Origin: Bacteroidota bacterium
Lineage (GTDB): Bacteria; Bacteroidota; Bacteroidia; Flavobacteriales; Flavobacteriaceae
Direction: 5' to 3'
DNA length: 64,000 bases
Assembly: GCA_023446155.1 (NCBI GenBank)
Contig: JAEXIT010000001.1
Location: 186,001-250,000 of the forward strand
Shown piece by piece: positions 16,246-24,250 of this stretch (position 1 is the first letter of the stretch; each line of letters starts with the position of its first letter). The translations under genes were made by a program, and so were the position numbers. Below the pieces are notes generated by a model. That model ran no database searches and was not told the origin of the DNA. It saw only the letters and a program-made list of their open reading frames with translations.

Positions 16246-18435
16246 TTAATTTATAGATTTAATTTTGTCAATTTCATAGCGAATTAAACCGATTTGTTTT
16301 AGTCTTTCTTCTGCGCCTTGTCTATTAAAGCTTGCTATTAAAGCTTCAGGGGGAATTTCTCTGGATTTTAAAGTTTTTTGAATCTTAACTATTGCAGAGT
16401 GGGGAATGTCATATTCTAATAAAGCAGCCAGATTATTAGGTAAAAATCCATTTTCTAACTGAGTAGTATAAAACGTATAATTACCATGTTTCATACCATT
16501 TTTAGAAAAAACATATTTTTGAATATCATTGATAACCGTTATCCATTTCGGTAGCTTATAATCAAACCAATGTCTAGTAATATTAAGCACGAAGTAAGAT
16601 AGATAATTAATTCTTTCTTTATCATTTTCGATCGTCTTTTTCCAATACGGGTCTTCAAATAAATCATCAATGACACCTTTAACAGACTTCTTAAAGCCAT
16701 ATTTTAATGTTAGTGCGGCTAATTGATCTGAGCTTAAAATTCCAGCTTTACTATCTTTCTTTTTCCCGAGATTATCCCAACACAATTTAGTAATAGCTTG
16801 TAGATTTTTGTATTTTGGATAAGTATCCCAATTTAAAACTTCATGGTATTGATTAATGTTGTCTTCTATCTCTTTTAATATGTTGATTTGACCCTGAAGT
16901 GGGAGTGACGAATTCTTTTTTAAAATATCTTTAAATTCTTCATCAAATTCATCAAATTCTCTTAATCTTTCACGTGAGGTTTCCTTAAGCTCAGCATCAT
17001 CAAGATTTATTAAAATTTCTAAAGGTGCATCTTCTTGAGAAAATATAGGAATATCAACATTAAGTTCCAATTGATTTGGTTTTGCTTCAAATCTATAGAC
17101 ATTGCCTATAAAGTAGTTATTCATTCTACCACTTCTGCCTGCTATATTTTTATAATCAAAAAAATCGATATCCTTAGTACCTTTTTTTTTATCGAATAAT
17201 ATGACGTTTTTGGCAGATGTATTGACCCCTTCAATCAATGTAGAAGTGCAAAAGAGATACTTTATTGTCCTTTTATTGAATAAGTCCACAATGGTACTAC
17301 CTAAATGCCTTGGAACGGCACCATGATGTATGGCGGTAAATCTTTGCAAGCCTTCTAATAAAAACCAATTAGCATTTATATTTTGACTAAGCCATTCAAT
17401 AACAATCTCGTTTTCAACCAGTGAGTTCATGTCGGCTCTATGCAATTTAATATAGTTTACAAATTCAATAGCAAGGTCAGTTGCTTTTTTGGGAGAAGAG
17501 CAGTAGATTAATGTCGGCTCATCAGTCTGAAGTAGAAGTTTAAAAAGTTCACTTTTTTTCTTTTCCTCTTTCTCCTTCTTTTTTAAACTCTCTCTGATTT
17601 CTAGGGAAATTTCATCAACTGCGACAGTTCGGAAATCGGACGGATACCAAAGCAAATCGAATTTCTGCTTAAATTCAAGAGGTATTTCCTTAATCATTGG
17701 ACCGAGCATATAGAATCTATTGGTGTGCTTTAACAATTTATGTAAAGCAGTATTTAAAGTTATCGCCCTGTCATCCTCTCTTTTAAGGCTTAGCTTGTAG
17801 AATTCATCAATGATAAAAAATTCAATTTTTGGAAATCTATGGTATTCAACTACCCGTTCTCCAGTAAAAAGAAATAGATTTCCTAATGTATATGAAGGTT
17901 CTTGTGCAGTTGATACTATTATCTTATAAAAATCATTGTATTTGGATAATTTTTTTCTTGTTTCATCAAGTAGTGCAAGGGTTGGCTGTATGATTACCAA
18001 ATTCTTATATTTCCGGCTAGCAATGATTTCTTCTATAAGCAAGCTCTTTCCAAAACTTGTCGGTGCACTAAGCACTACACTCTTATTACTTTGTAATGCA
18101 GTCGATATTACAAATTGCTCTTCATGAAGAAACACATCCTTAAGATAAGGGGATTTATGTATTTCGTAACGTAATGAAGAGCTGCCTCGTAGTAATTGAT
18201 CATCAATATATGGATAAAGTCCGTAAGATTCAATTATATCATTTAGTAATTCAGTACACTGCTTACTGATACAATTTTCCTTTTCTAGTAAACGGATTAT
18301 TAAATCTCGTCCTTCATGAATGTTTGAAGAGTAAAGCCTATTAATAAAACTTAAAATTTGATAGCTTTCTTCAAAATCAAATTGAAGTTTAGATCCAATA
18401 TATTCTATTGCGCTTTCATAACTATTAAAATTCAT
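16246..18435 (-). CDS. hamB: Hachiman defence helicase HamB
   Basis: 729-aa superfamily-2 helicase. Walker A is SAPTSFGKS (123-131), motif II is DEFY (210-213), and later motifs include FCTSTLIEGVNTSAKNV and AGRSGRMN. It overlaps the DUF1837 gene by four bases (ATGA), the arrangement of type I Hachiman, in which HamB senses or loads on DNA and activates the HamA nuclease. The low GC and AT-rich codons contrast with the housekeeping genes, fitting horizontal acquisition. The pairing with DUF1837 makes Hachiman much the best call. Confidence 0.9.
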   Translation of the reverse strand: MNFNSYESAIEYIGSKLQFDFEESYQILSFINRLYSSNIHEGRDLIIRLLEKENCISKQCTELLNDIIESYGLYPYIDDQLLRGSSSLRYEIHKSPYLKDVFLHEEQFVISTALQSNKSVVLSAPTSFGKSLLIEEIIASRKYKNLVIIQPTLALLDETRKKLSKYNDFYKIIVSTAQEPSYTLGNLFLFTGERVVEYHRFPKIEFFIIDEFYKLSLKREDDRAITLNTALHKLLKHTNRFYMLGPMIKEIPLEFKQKFDLLWYPSDFRTVAVDEISLEIRESLKKKEKEEKKKSELFKLLLQTDEPTLIYCSSPKKATDLAIEFVNYIKLHRADMNSLVENEIVIEWLSQNINANWFLLEGLQRFTAIHHGAVPRHLGSTIVDLFNKRTIKYLFCTSTLIEGVNTSAKNVILFDKKKGTKDIDFFDYKNIAGRSGRMNNYFIGNVYRFEAKPNQLELNVDIPIFSQEDAPLEILINLDDAELKETSRERLREFDEFDEEFKDILKKNSSLPLQGQINILKEIEDNINQYHEVLNWDTYPKYKNLQAITKLCWDNLGKKKDSKAGILSSDQLAALTLKYGFKKSVKGVIDDLFEDPYWKKTIENDKERINYLSYFVLNITRHWFDYKLPKWITVINDIQKYVFSKNGMKHGNYTFYTTQLENGFLPNNLAALLEYDIPHSAIVKIQKTLKSREIPPEALIASFNRQGAEERLKQIGLIRYEIDKIKSIN

Positions 18436-19271
18436 ATCTTTTGCATGTGTTTCAAACGAGTATCCAGTTCTGTGTTAAGTTGATCCTTGCAAGGTACAGG
18501 AAGCAATAAAAGGAGCAGTTCGACGTCGGTTTCTACCTTACTTTCAAAAAGATTGAACAAATCCCTACACTCTTTTTCTAAATCCTTAAAATATGTATCA
18601 GTATTATCATAATGATCCTCGAATATTTTACTAGTGTAAGTACATACTAGTGGGATTACAATACTGTCAAATACATCATTTAGGTTTTTATGCTTATGTA
18701 ATAAATTCATCCAATACTCAATCTCAGGTATATTCTGTGGTATTTTACGCCGAATCAATTCAAACTCCTTCTTGAGGTAATCACCATTTACGTGATTGAT
18801 TACGTCTTTAGCAAGTTCTTTTACACCGCTTTGTCCATCTAAATACAATTTAGATTCTCCAAGCCATAATTTTTTTTTATCACCCTCAACTGTTATATGA
18901 ATTCCGTCGAAACCATGAACAGTAGCGTTATGTGCATCTTTGAAATATATTTTAGACACGAGTGGAATAGTACTACACCAGTCTCTAAGCAAAAGGTGTA
19001 AAATTAACTCCCCAAATTCTCCTCTTTTTTGATATTTATCTGTCAGATAGACAGTGTTAGCAGCCTCAGCTATTCTTTCAACAACTTCAGTTAAAGGTAT
19101 GCTCATACCTTCATGATATCCGAAAGCAAATTCAGGTATAACTTTGCGTATTACTTCAACTAAAGGCGCTAGGCGAAATTTGTTTGTTTCAAAACCCACA
19201 TGGTAAACTCGGAACGTACTTTCCGAAACATGTTCGGAAAGTACCAAGTCTGATTCAAAAGGACGAGTCAT
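18432..19271 (-). CDS. hamA: Hachiman nuclease HamA (DUF1837)
   Basis: 279 aa. DUF1837 fold with a PD-(D/E)XK-type active site: Glu85/Glu88 in RGEFGEL, Asp122 in GFDGIH, and Glu139-x-Lys141 in LGESKLY. In Hachiman this subunit degrades DNA once released by the helicase, causing protective growth arrest on phage infection. First gene of the two-gene operon. The upstream region 19272-19758 is long and AT-rich with a possible minus-strand promoter at 19507-19514. Confidence 0.9.
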   Translation of the reverse strand: MTRPFESDLVLSEHVSESTFRVYHVGFETNKFRLAPLVEVIRKVIPEFAFGYHEGMSIPLTEVVERIAEAANTVYLTDKYQKRGEFGELILHLLLRDWCSTIPLVSKIYFKDAHNATVHGFDGIHITVEGDKKKLWLGESKLYLDGQSGVKELAKDVINHVNGDYLKKEFELIRRKIPQNIPEIEYWMNLLHKHKNLNDVFDSIVIPLVCTYTSKIFEDHYDNTDTYFKDLEKECRDLFNLFESKVETDVELLLLLLPVPCKDQLNTELDTRLKHMQKI

Positions 19272-19758
19272 TTCTTGAAATATTCGTTAGACTTTAACTT
19301 AAATTATTTAGTTGTTAAAGCTAATTTAGTATTTACTTTTAAATATTAAACATTTGTAAGAGAAATAATGTTCTTTGAATCTACATGTAAAATGATAACT
19401 CAAACAAGAAGTATCTAAATAATGTGCTAATCATAATCATTGCCTTGTTTTCATATATATTGTTTAATACTAGAGGATTTTTGTATTCATTCAATGAAGT
19501 CACTGACAAAAGTAAACATCAGAAGCGTATATAGAAAGATATTTTCATTACTTCGTTAATCCGGATTGAACAGCTATATTATTAAGTATTGTAGTAAAAA
19601 AAGTCTGATTTTAGTAAAAACAAAAAACACCTCAAAAAGAACATTATTGCTTTAAAAAGACTTGAATTGTCGTAATAGTAACTGAAAAATACCCTGTTTT
19701 TATTTCGTATCTTTGAGAAGGATTCATTTTTTAGCATATAAAATTTTCAAAGTGAAGT
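19272..19758. other. Long AT-rich divergent intergenic region between two defence operons
   Basis: 487 bases with no credible gene. It separates hamA (leftward) from the nuclease/TIR pair (rightward). Minus-strand TACTTTTG at 19507-19514 fits TAnnTTTG and could start hamA with a leader of over 200 bases. Plus-strand TATCTTTG at 19708-19715 serves the rightward pair. Confidence 0.6.
19708..19715 (+). promoter_or_regulatory. -7 promoter element of the nuclease/TIR operon
   Basis: TATCTTTG is an exact TAnnTTTG match, 44 bases before the ATG at 19759; the transcript would start near 19722. Confidence 0.6.
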
Positions 19759-20262
19759 ATGTATTTAACTTTTGATGAAATTGCAGATGGCGATCATTTT
19801 GAAGATTTGGTAGCAGATTTTTTTAGAACCTTAAAAAGTGACAACAAAAATAATATTACTAATGTTGAAATCTTTCCAACAGGAACAGGAACAGATGGAG
19901 GTAGAGATATTTTAATTGAATTTGATTTATCAGACGACATACGAATTTTTAAGAGAAAATGGATCGTTCAATGTAAATTTCATGATGCGACGATTTCCCC
20001 GGCAGCAATTCAAACAATTAATATTCCAACACTAATCCATTCGTATGGTGCTTCCGGATATTTACTTATTTGTAAAAAACGACCTACGTCTGGATTGACT
20101 ACTTTGTTCGAAAGATTAAATAATGAATGTAAAAACAGTTATGAATATGAATGTTGGAATGGCAATCAGTTTTTGAGTAAATTAATTATGAAAGAGAATT
20201 TGCATCCCTTGTATTTTCCAAGATATAATAATTATATCAATTCGTTTAAAATAAATTCATAA
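19759..20262 (+). CDS. PD-(D/E)XK (Mrr-like) nuclease-domain protein
   Basis: 167 aa. Restriction-endonuclease-like fold: Glu15 in HFEDLVADFF, Asp50 in TDGGRDILIEF, and Gln71-Cys-Lys73 in WIVQCKFHD, the (E/Q)xK variant seen in Mrr-like enzymes. Unlike Mrr itself there is no winged-helix DNA-binding domain, so recognition must come from elsewhere. Its stop overlaps the start of the TIR-domain gene (TAATG), implying a two-protein system. It lies beside Hachiman in an AT-rich stretch. I do not recognise this pair as a named system. Catalysis is inferred from motif spacing. Confidence 0.8.
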   Translation: MYLTFDEIADGDHFEDLVADFFRTLKSDNKNNITNVEIFPTGTGTDGGRDILIEFDLSDDIRIFKRKWIVQCKFHDATISPAAIQTINIPTLIHSYGASGYLLICKKRPTSGLTTLFERLNNECKNSYEYECWNGNQFLSKLIMKENLHPLYFPRYNNYINSFKINS

Positions 20263-20738
20263 TGAAAGTTTTTTTATCCTATTCTTTAAAGAACAATGAT
20301 CAGTTTATATTGACATTATTAGCCCGGGAATTGACTTCCCGAGGGTTTTCAATTACTCAGAGTAGTGATTTTAATACGGAAATGAGTCCGATCACGAAGA
20401 ACAATATCACTAAATCTAATTTTTTTATTGGACTGATATCAGGAAAAGGAAATGAAAAAAATAGAGTTGAAAACGAATGGCGATTAGCATATAGTGCTAA
20501 TATTCCGGGTGTCTTGATTGTAGAGGACACCGTTCCCGCTACTATAAATCTTAAATCGCATTGTATTTTCTTTAATAGAAATAATCCGCATCAGACAATT
20601 CAGGCATTGAATGGGAAGATAGAAAATATGAAAAACAATATTAATAACGATTCAAATGCCTGGGCATGGATATTAGCAGGAGCAGCATTACTAAGTCTTA
20701 TACGTTTATTACATAAAGATGAAAAGAAAATATCATAA
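20262..20738 (+). CDS. TIR-like domain protein with C-terminal membrane helix
   Basis: 158 aa. The N-terminus has the TIR opening KVFLSYSLKNN, then LLARELTSRGF, SNFFIGLISG and NEKNRVENEWRLAYSA, where Glu70 or Glu72 is a candidate NADase glutamate. A single hydrophobic helix at about 134-150 (AWAWILAGAALLSLIRLL) puts it in the membrane with a short basic tail. Start overlaps the nuclease stop by one base. TIR domains in defence systems consume NAD+ or make cyclic nucleotide signals; a membrane-anchored version with an Mrr-like partner suggests abortive infection. The TIR call is by motif only, and a TIR-like sensor without catalysis is possible. Confidence 0.72.
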   Translation: MKVFLSYSLKNNDQFILTLLARELTSRGFSITQSSDFNTEMSPITKNNITKSNFFIGLISGKGNEKNRVENEWRLAYSANIPGVLIVEDTVPATINLKSHCIFFNRNNPHQTIQALNGKIENMKNNINNDSNAWAWILAGAALLSLIRLLHKDEKKIS

Positions 20739-20787
20739 GATCGAGTTACAATAAATCCTATTAATTCGTTGTAATCCGCATTTCTAT

Positions 20788-20810
20788 AGCGCGGATTTTT
20801 AATCCGTGCT
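20788..20810. repeat. Interspersed palindromic repeat, copy 1
   Basis: A 10-bp stem with a TTT loop built on CGGATT/AATCCG, continuing into GTGCTTATAAA. It shares a 16-base stretch with the copy at 28745. It follows the TIR gene by 50 bases and may also act as a transcript end. Confidence 0.65.
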
Positions 20811-20829
20811 TATAAAGCGCATAAAAAGT

Positions 20830-20854
20830 AAATCCCACCATTTGGTTGGGATTT
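20830..20854 (+). terminator. Probable terminator after the nuclease/TIR operon
   Basis: AAATCCCA pairs with TGGGATTT across a 9-base loop and is followed by TGTATTTTT. It lies just upstream of the DUF1622 gene. Confidence 0.55.
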
Positions 20855-20886
20855 TGTATTTTTAGTTCTACTATAAATAAACAGCA

Positions 20887-21240
20887 ATGGAAGAAATCAA
20901 AACCTATATCGAATATGTGGCCAAAGGAATCGAAATCGCAGGGATTATCACGATCATTATTGGCGTGGTCATCGCGATGGGGAAGTTTATTTTTACGCTA
21001 CAAGGAACCGTTCCGCGTTCTTATAAAATACTCCGACAGGAACTCGGTAAAGGCATATTACTCGGTTTGGAAATCTTAGTGGCGGGCGATATTATAGGAA
21101 CGGTAGTCACCGAACCAACGATGGATCGGGTACTGTCGTTGGCCATAATTGTATTAATCCGAACCTTTTTGAGTTTATCCCTGGAAGTCGAAATCGAAGG
21201 CAAATTCCCGTGGCAAAAAAACATGAACATCGATGAATAA
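20887..21240 (+). CDS. DUF1622 family membrane protein
   Basis: 117 aa with three hydrophobic segments: GIEIAGIITIIIGVVIAMGKF, ILLGLEILVAGDIIGTVV and SLAIIVLIRTFLSLSLEVEIEG. The loop LRQELGKGILLGLEILVAGDII and the ending LSLEVEIEGKFPW are characteristic of DUF1622, a widespread inner-membrane family of unknown function. TATTTTTA at 20857-20864 is a near-consensus promoter. Composition is closer to the core genome than the preceding defence genes. Confidence 0.88.
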   Translation: MEEIKTYIEYVAKGIEIAGIITIIIGVVIAMGKFIFTLQGTVPRSYKILRQELGKGILLGLEILVAGDIIGTVVTEPTMDRVLSLAIIVLIRTFLSLSLEVEIEGKFPWQKNMNIDE

Positions 21241-21334
21241 AACAAGCGAAACTACCCTTTACGCCTAAATAAAACAATACCGATTGTTAGCGTTTTCAGC
21301 GTAGGAAAAATACAACGAATGTCGATCTAATTTT

Positions 21335-21342
21335 TATATTTG
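21335..21342 (+). promoter_or_regulatory. -7 promoter element of the AraC-type regulator
   Basis: TATATTTG matches TAnnTTTG exactly, 89 bases before the ATG at 21431. Confidence 0.55.
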
Positions 21343-21430
21343 CAGCTAGTCGGATTTTGAATTTCAAGACAGTTGGAAACTCCGACAAAAAGAACGCAAA
21401 AAAATAAAGATAAACTAAGAAGCTGCCGAA

Positions 21431-22570
21431 ATGGATAACATGAATGTATTAAGTATTGTGACCATAATCTCGTTGTTTATTTCGTTGTTTCTTGCTTTTT
21501 TCCTGATTACCGCTAAAACGGAGTACAAAATTAGTAATGCACTGTTTGCACTTTTTTTAGGGATCAATGCAATTGATCTTAGCGAACCGTTATTTAATAT
21601 GATGGTCGACGGTCCATCAAATCTAGGCATGTTTCGAAGTACATTTGCTTTCCTGCAAATTCCTGTTTTTTACCTGTATGTCGTATCCGTTTGTTATTCC
21701 GATTTTAAACTGAAATCACAACAGCTACTTCATTTACTTCCATTTTTGATTGTAAATCTGATTTTGCTACCCGGTTTTTACAGCGTGGACATGGCATCGA
21801 AAATTAGTTTTATTCAGAATCGTCAGAGTAGGATCGAATTTCAGCTGATTCATATTTTGATACACGCGCAAATAGTGACCTATCTTATTGCGGTTTTTAA
21901 GGTATTGCGAAAATCGAAGAAACTTTATCTCGAAAATTATGCCGGTAAGCATCTCAATTCCTATAATTGGTTATTCCAGTTTACGCTAGTATTGACGATT
22001 ATATATCTGGTAGCGCTTTTAAAAAACATTCTTAAATTTTCGGATTACCCACATTTATCAGATGCGATAAAAATCGGACTTCAATTATCGCAGCTTTTTA
22101 TTGTTTGCTGGTATTTGTTTAAAGCCTTAAATAATCCGGGTCTTTTTAGAAATATTGATACCAAATTAAAGCTTGTCGACGAGCTTGTTTCAGAAGAAAA
22201 AAACAAGGAACAATCGTCACAAGATGAAAGTCTATACAATGAAGAATTATCGAAATTAAGACAATTTATGGCGGATGAAAAGCCCTTTCTAAATCCTTCT
22301 TTGACCATACAGGATATTTCAAAACATATCGAAATTCCGGTTCGCGATTTATCGCTTTTGATCAACCATCAATTAGGGCAGCATTTTTATGATTTTGTGA
22401 ATACCTATCGTATCGAAAGTGCGATGGAAATTTTGCGAGACACTAGCAGGAGTGAGTTAACCATTCTTGAAATTCTCTACGAAGTTGGTTTTAACTCAAA
22501 ATCTTCGTTTAATACTGCATTTAAAAAACATACTAATTGTACGCCAACTGCTTATCGTAAAAACTTGTAA
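21431..22570 (+). CDS. Membrane-sensor AraC-family transcription regulator
   Basis: 379 aa. About seven N-terminal membrane helices (residues 5 to about 235) form a sensor region; a cytoplasmic linker (KLVDELVSEEKNKEQ) leads to a C-terminal AraC double helix-turn-helix with DISKHIEIPVRDLSLLIN and ILEILYEVGFNSKSSFNTAFKK. This 7TM-AraC arrangement is common in Bacteroidota. The gene precedes a serine hydrolase lipoprotein gene whose promoter region carries inverted repeats, so local control is plausible. Confidence 0.9.
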   Translation: MDNMNVLSIVTIISLFISLFLAFFLITAKTEYKISNALFALFLGINAIDLSEPLFNMMVDGPSNLGMFRSTFAFLQIPVFYLYVVSVCYSDFKLKSQQLLHLLPFLIVNLILLPGFYSVDMASKISFIQNRQSRIEFQLIHILIHAQIVTYLIAVFKVLRKSKKLYLENYAGKHLNSYNWLFQFTLVLTIIYLVALLKNILKFSDYPHLSDAIKIGLQLSQLFIVCWYLFKALNNPGLFRNIDTKLKLVDELVSEEKNKEQSSQDESLYNEELSKLRQFMADEKPFLNPSLTIQDISKHIEIPVRDLSLLINHQLGQHFYDFVNTYRIESAMEILRDTSRSELTILEILYEVGFNSKSSFNTAFKKHTNCTPTAYRKNL

Positions 22571-22635
22571 TACAGGTTTTTGCAATTACTCGTACGTTTT
22601 TTTGTAACGATTCCTACGCATTTTTTGGATGAATT

Positions 22636-22688
22636 GTGACCGACTACTTTTATTCGGTCGCATAGCTGTGGTGACTGTCACATCTTTG
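22636..22688 (+). promoter_or_regulatory. Operator-like inverted repeats and promoter of the serine hydrolase
   Basis: GACCGA (22638) and TCGGTC (22654) form an inverted repeat, and GTGAC-T-GTCAC (22671-22681) forms a second one that abuts CATCTTTG (22681-22688), one mismatch from TAnnTTTG. The arrangement suits a regulator acting at the promoter, possibly the AraC-type protein encoded just upstream; the link is inference. Confidence 0.4.
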
Positions 22689-22726
22689 TATCGAAATAAA
22701 TGTATAACCAAAAACGATACAATAAA

Positions 22727-24196
22727 ATGAAAAGCAGCCTTTATGTAGTACTTCTTGTCGCACTGATTTCAAGTTGTCAAACCAGTAAAAAAGTTGTAGC
22801 CGACAAAAAAGACTATGGTTTTCTGACCGATAGTTTACAGATCGAACAACAATTAGAAAAACACAAACTTCCGGGGTTTAGCGTTGTTGTTTTTGAAAAT
22901 TATAAGATTGTCTATTCCAACCAGTTTGGAGTGAAATCGATGAATGCCCCGGAAAAAATTGATGAAAATACGGCTTTTTCCACGGCTTCTATTTCAAAAC
23001 CGATTACGGCGCTTCTTTGTCATATCCTTGAAGAGAAAGGTTTGATCCATTTAAACGATCCAATAGAGAAGTATTTAAAACGTTGGCATTTACCAAAAAG
23101 TACGTTTACCGCAAATCACAGTCCGAACTGGAAACAGTTGCTAAATCATACTGCAGGAACCTCTCAGAGTGGGTTTGAAGACCATTATGAAGGAGAAGTC
23201 ATTCCGACGCTAACTCAAAGTCTTTTGGGACAAATTCCGAGATATGATAAAGAAATTGAATTTCTGTTCGAGCCCGGAACCGATTGGAGTTACAGCGGTG
23301 GTGGTTATACCATTGTTCAAATGGCACTGGAAGACTATTTGAATAAACCGATTGCAGCACTGGCACACGACCATATTTTTGCGCCTTTAGGTTTGAAAAA
23401 CACAACGATGATACAACCTAATGAAGCCGGATTTCTAAAAAATGTGGCATTTGTTCACGATAAAGATGGAAAAGTGATCAAAACAGGTTTGCCAATCACA
23501 CCACAAGTAGGACCATCCGGATTATGGTCGACACCAGCCGATTTGGCCACGCTTGCTATTGAGATGCAAAACGCCTTACGAAATAAAAATAATAAAGTCA
23601 TTTCGCATACTGTAGCCAAAAAAGTAACAGCGGTGACAGCTTTAAAAAATGCTGTTGGTGGCTGGTCGTATGGATGGCAAAAATCGTTTGGATACAACAA
23701 CAATGAATGGTTTACCTGTAATGGATCCAATACCGGAGTTGGTGGGAGTGTGTTTGCTACGATGACCGACGGAAATGGTTTTGTCTTTCTGGCCAATGGT
23801 GAAAAACCAAACCGCTTTCCAGTGATGGGACAAACACAACGGAAGATTCTGACCTTGATGGATTGGACTAAAAAAAGTAACGATGGAGCAACGCAGGAAA
23901 TCCCTGTTGGCATAAAAGAAAAACTAATCGGGACCTATGATGATTTTCTTTATGCGCAAAAAATGGAAACCAAAATCATAGAACGAAACAATCGTTTGTA
24001 TGTTGAATCCGAATTGTTGGATCATTTTAAAGGAAAAAACGACAACGAGCTAGTGTATTTGAAAAATGGATTGTTTAAAATTGTAGATTATCCGAACCTA
24101 TTACAATTCGATTTCAGTAATGGAAAAGTAAATTCGGTAACCTTACTAAGGGACACACTAAAAACTACGGTTTACGATATTAAAAAAGAGAAATAA
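22727..24196 (+). CDS. Serine hydrolase lipoprotein, class C beta-lactamase fold
   Basis: 489 aa from ATG 22727, chosen because MKSSLYVVLLVALISSC is a lipoprotein signal with lipobox ISSC; the frame is open to 22700. The beta-lactamase/penicillin-binding fold shows SxxK in TASISKP, the Tyr motif in WSYSGGGYTIVQ, and a glycine-rich VGGSVFAT. A C-terminal domain of about 100 residues follows. It is a cell-envelope esterase or peptidase of the broad beta-lactamase-related family; substrate cannot be told. Expressed from its own promoter behind an AraC regulator. Confidence 0.88.
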   Translation: MKSSLYVVLLVALISSCQTSKKVVADKKDYGFLTDSLQIEQQLEKHKLPGFSVVVFENYKIVYSNQFGVKSMNAPEKIDENTAFSTASISKPITALLCHILEEKGLIHLNDPIEKYLKRWHLPKSTFTANHSPNWKQLLNHTAGTSQSGFEDHYEGEVIPTLTQSLLGQIPRYDKEIEFLFEPGTDWSYSGGGYTIVQMALEDYLNKPIAALAHDHIFAPLGLKNTTMIQPNEAGFLKNVAFVHDKDGKVIKTGLPITPQVGPSGLWSTPADLATLAIEMQNALRNKNNKVISHTVAKKVTAVTALKNAVGGWSYGWQKSFGYNNNEWFTCNGSNTGVGGSVFATMTDGNGFVFLANGEKPNRFPVMGQTQRKILTLMDWTKKSNDGATQEIPVGIKEKLIGTYDDFLYAQKMETKIIERNNRLYVESELLDHFKGKNDNELVYLKNGLFKIVDYPNLLQFDFSNGKVNSVTLLRDTLKTTVYDIKKEK

Positions 24197-24218
24197 CGAC
24201 TGACTTTCTATAAAAAAT

Positions 24219-24248
24219 AGCGGATGGAATTTTCCTTTTCCATTCGCT
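24219..24248. terminator. Bidirectional terminator between convergent genes
   Basis: An 11-bp stem (AGCGGATGGAA with TTCCATTCGCT, one G-T pair) and an 8-base loop lie between the hydrolase stop at 24196 and the leftward gene ending at 24251. On the minus strand it runs into TATTTTTTA. Confidence 0.8.
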
Positions 24249-24250
24249 GT

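Noticed and set aside
20846..21079. 77-aa frame overlapping the DUF1622 gene
   Set aside because: It is a shadow of the DUF1622 frame, whose translation matches a known membrane family.
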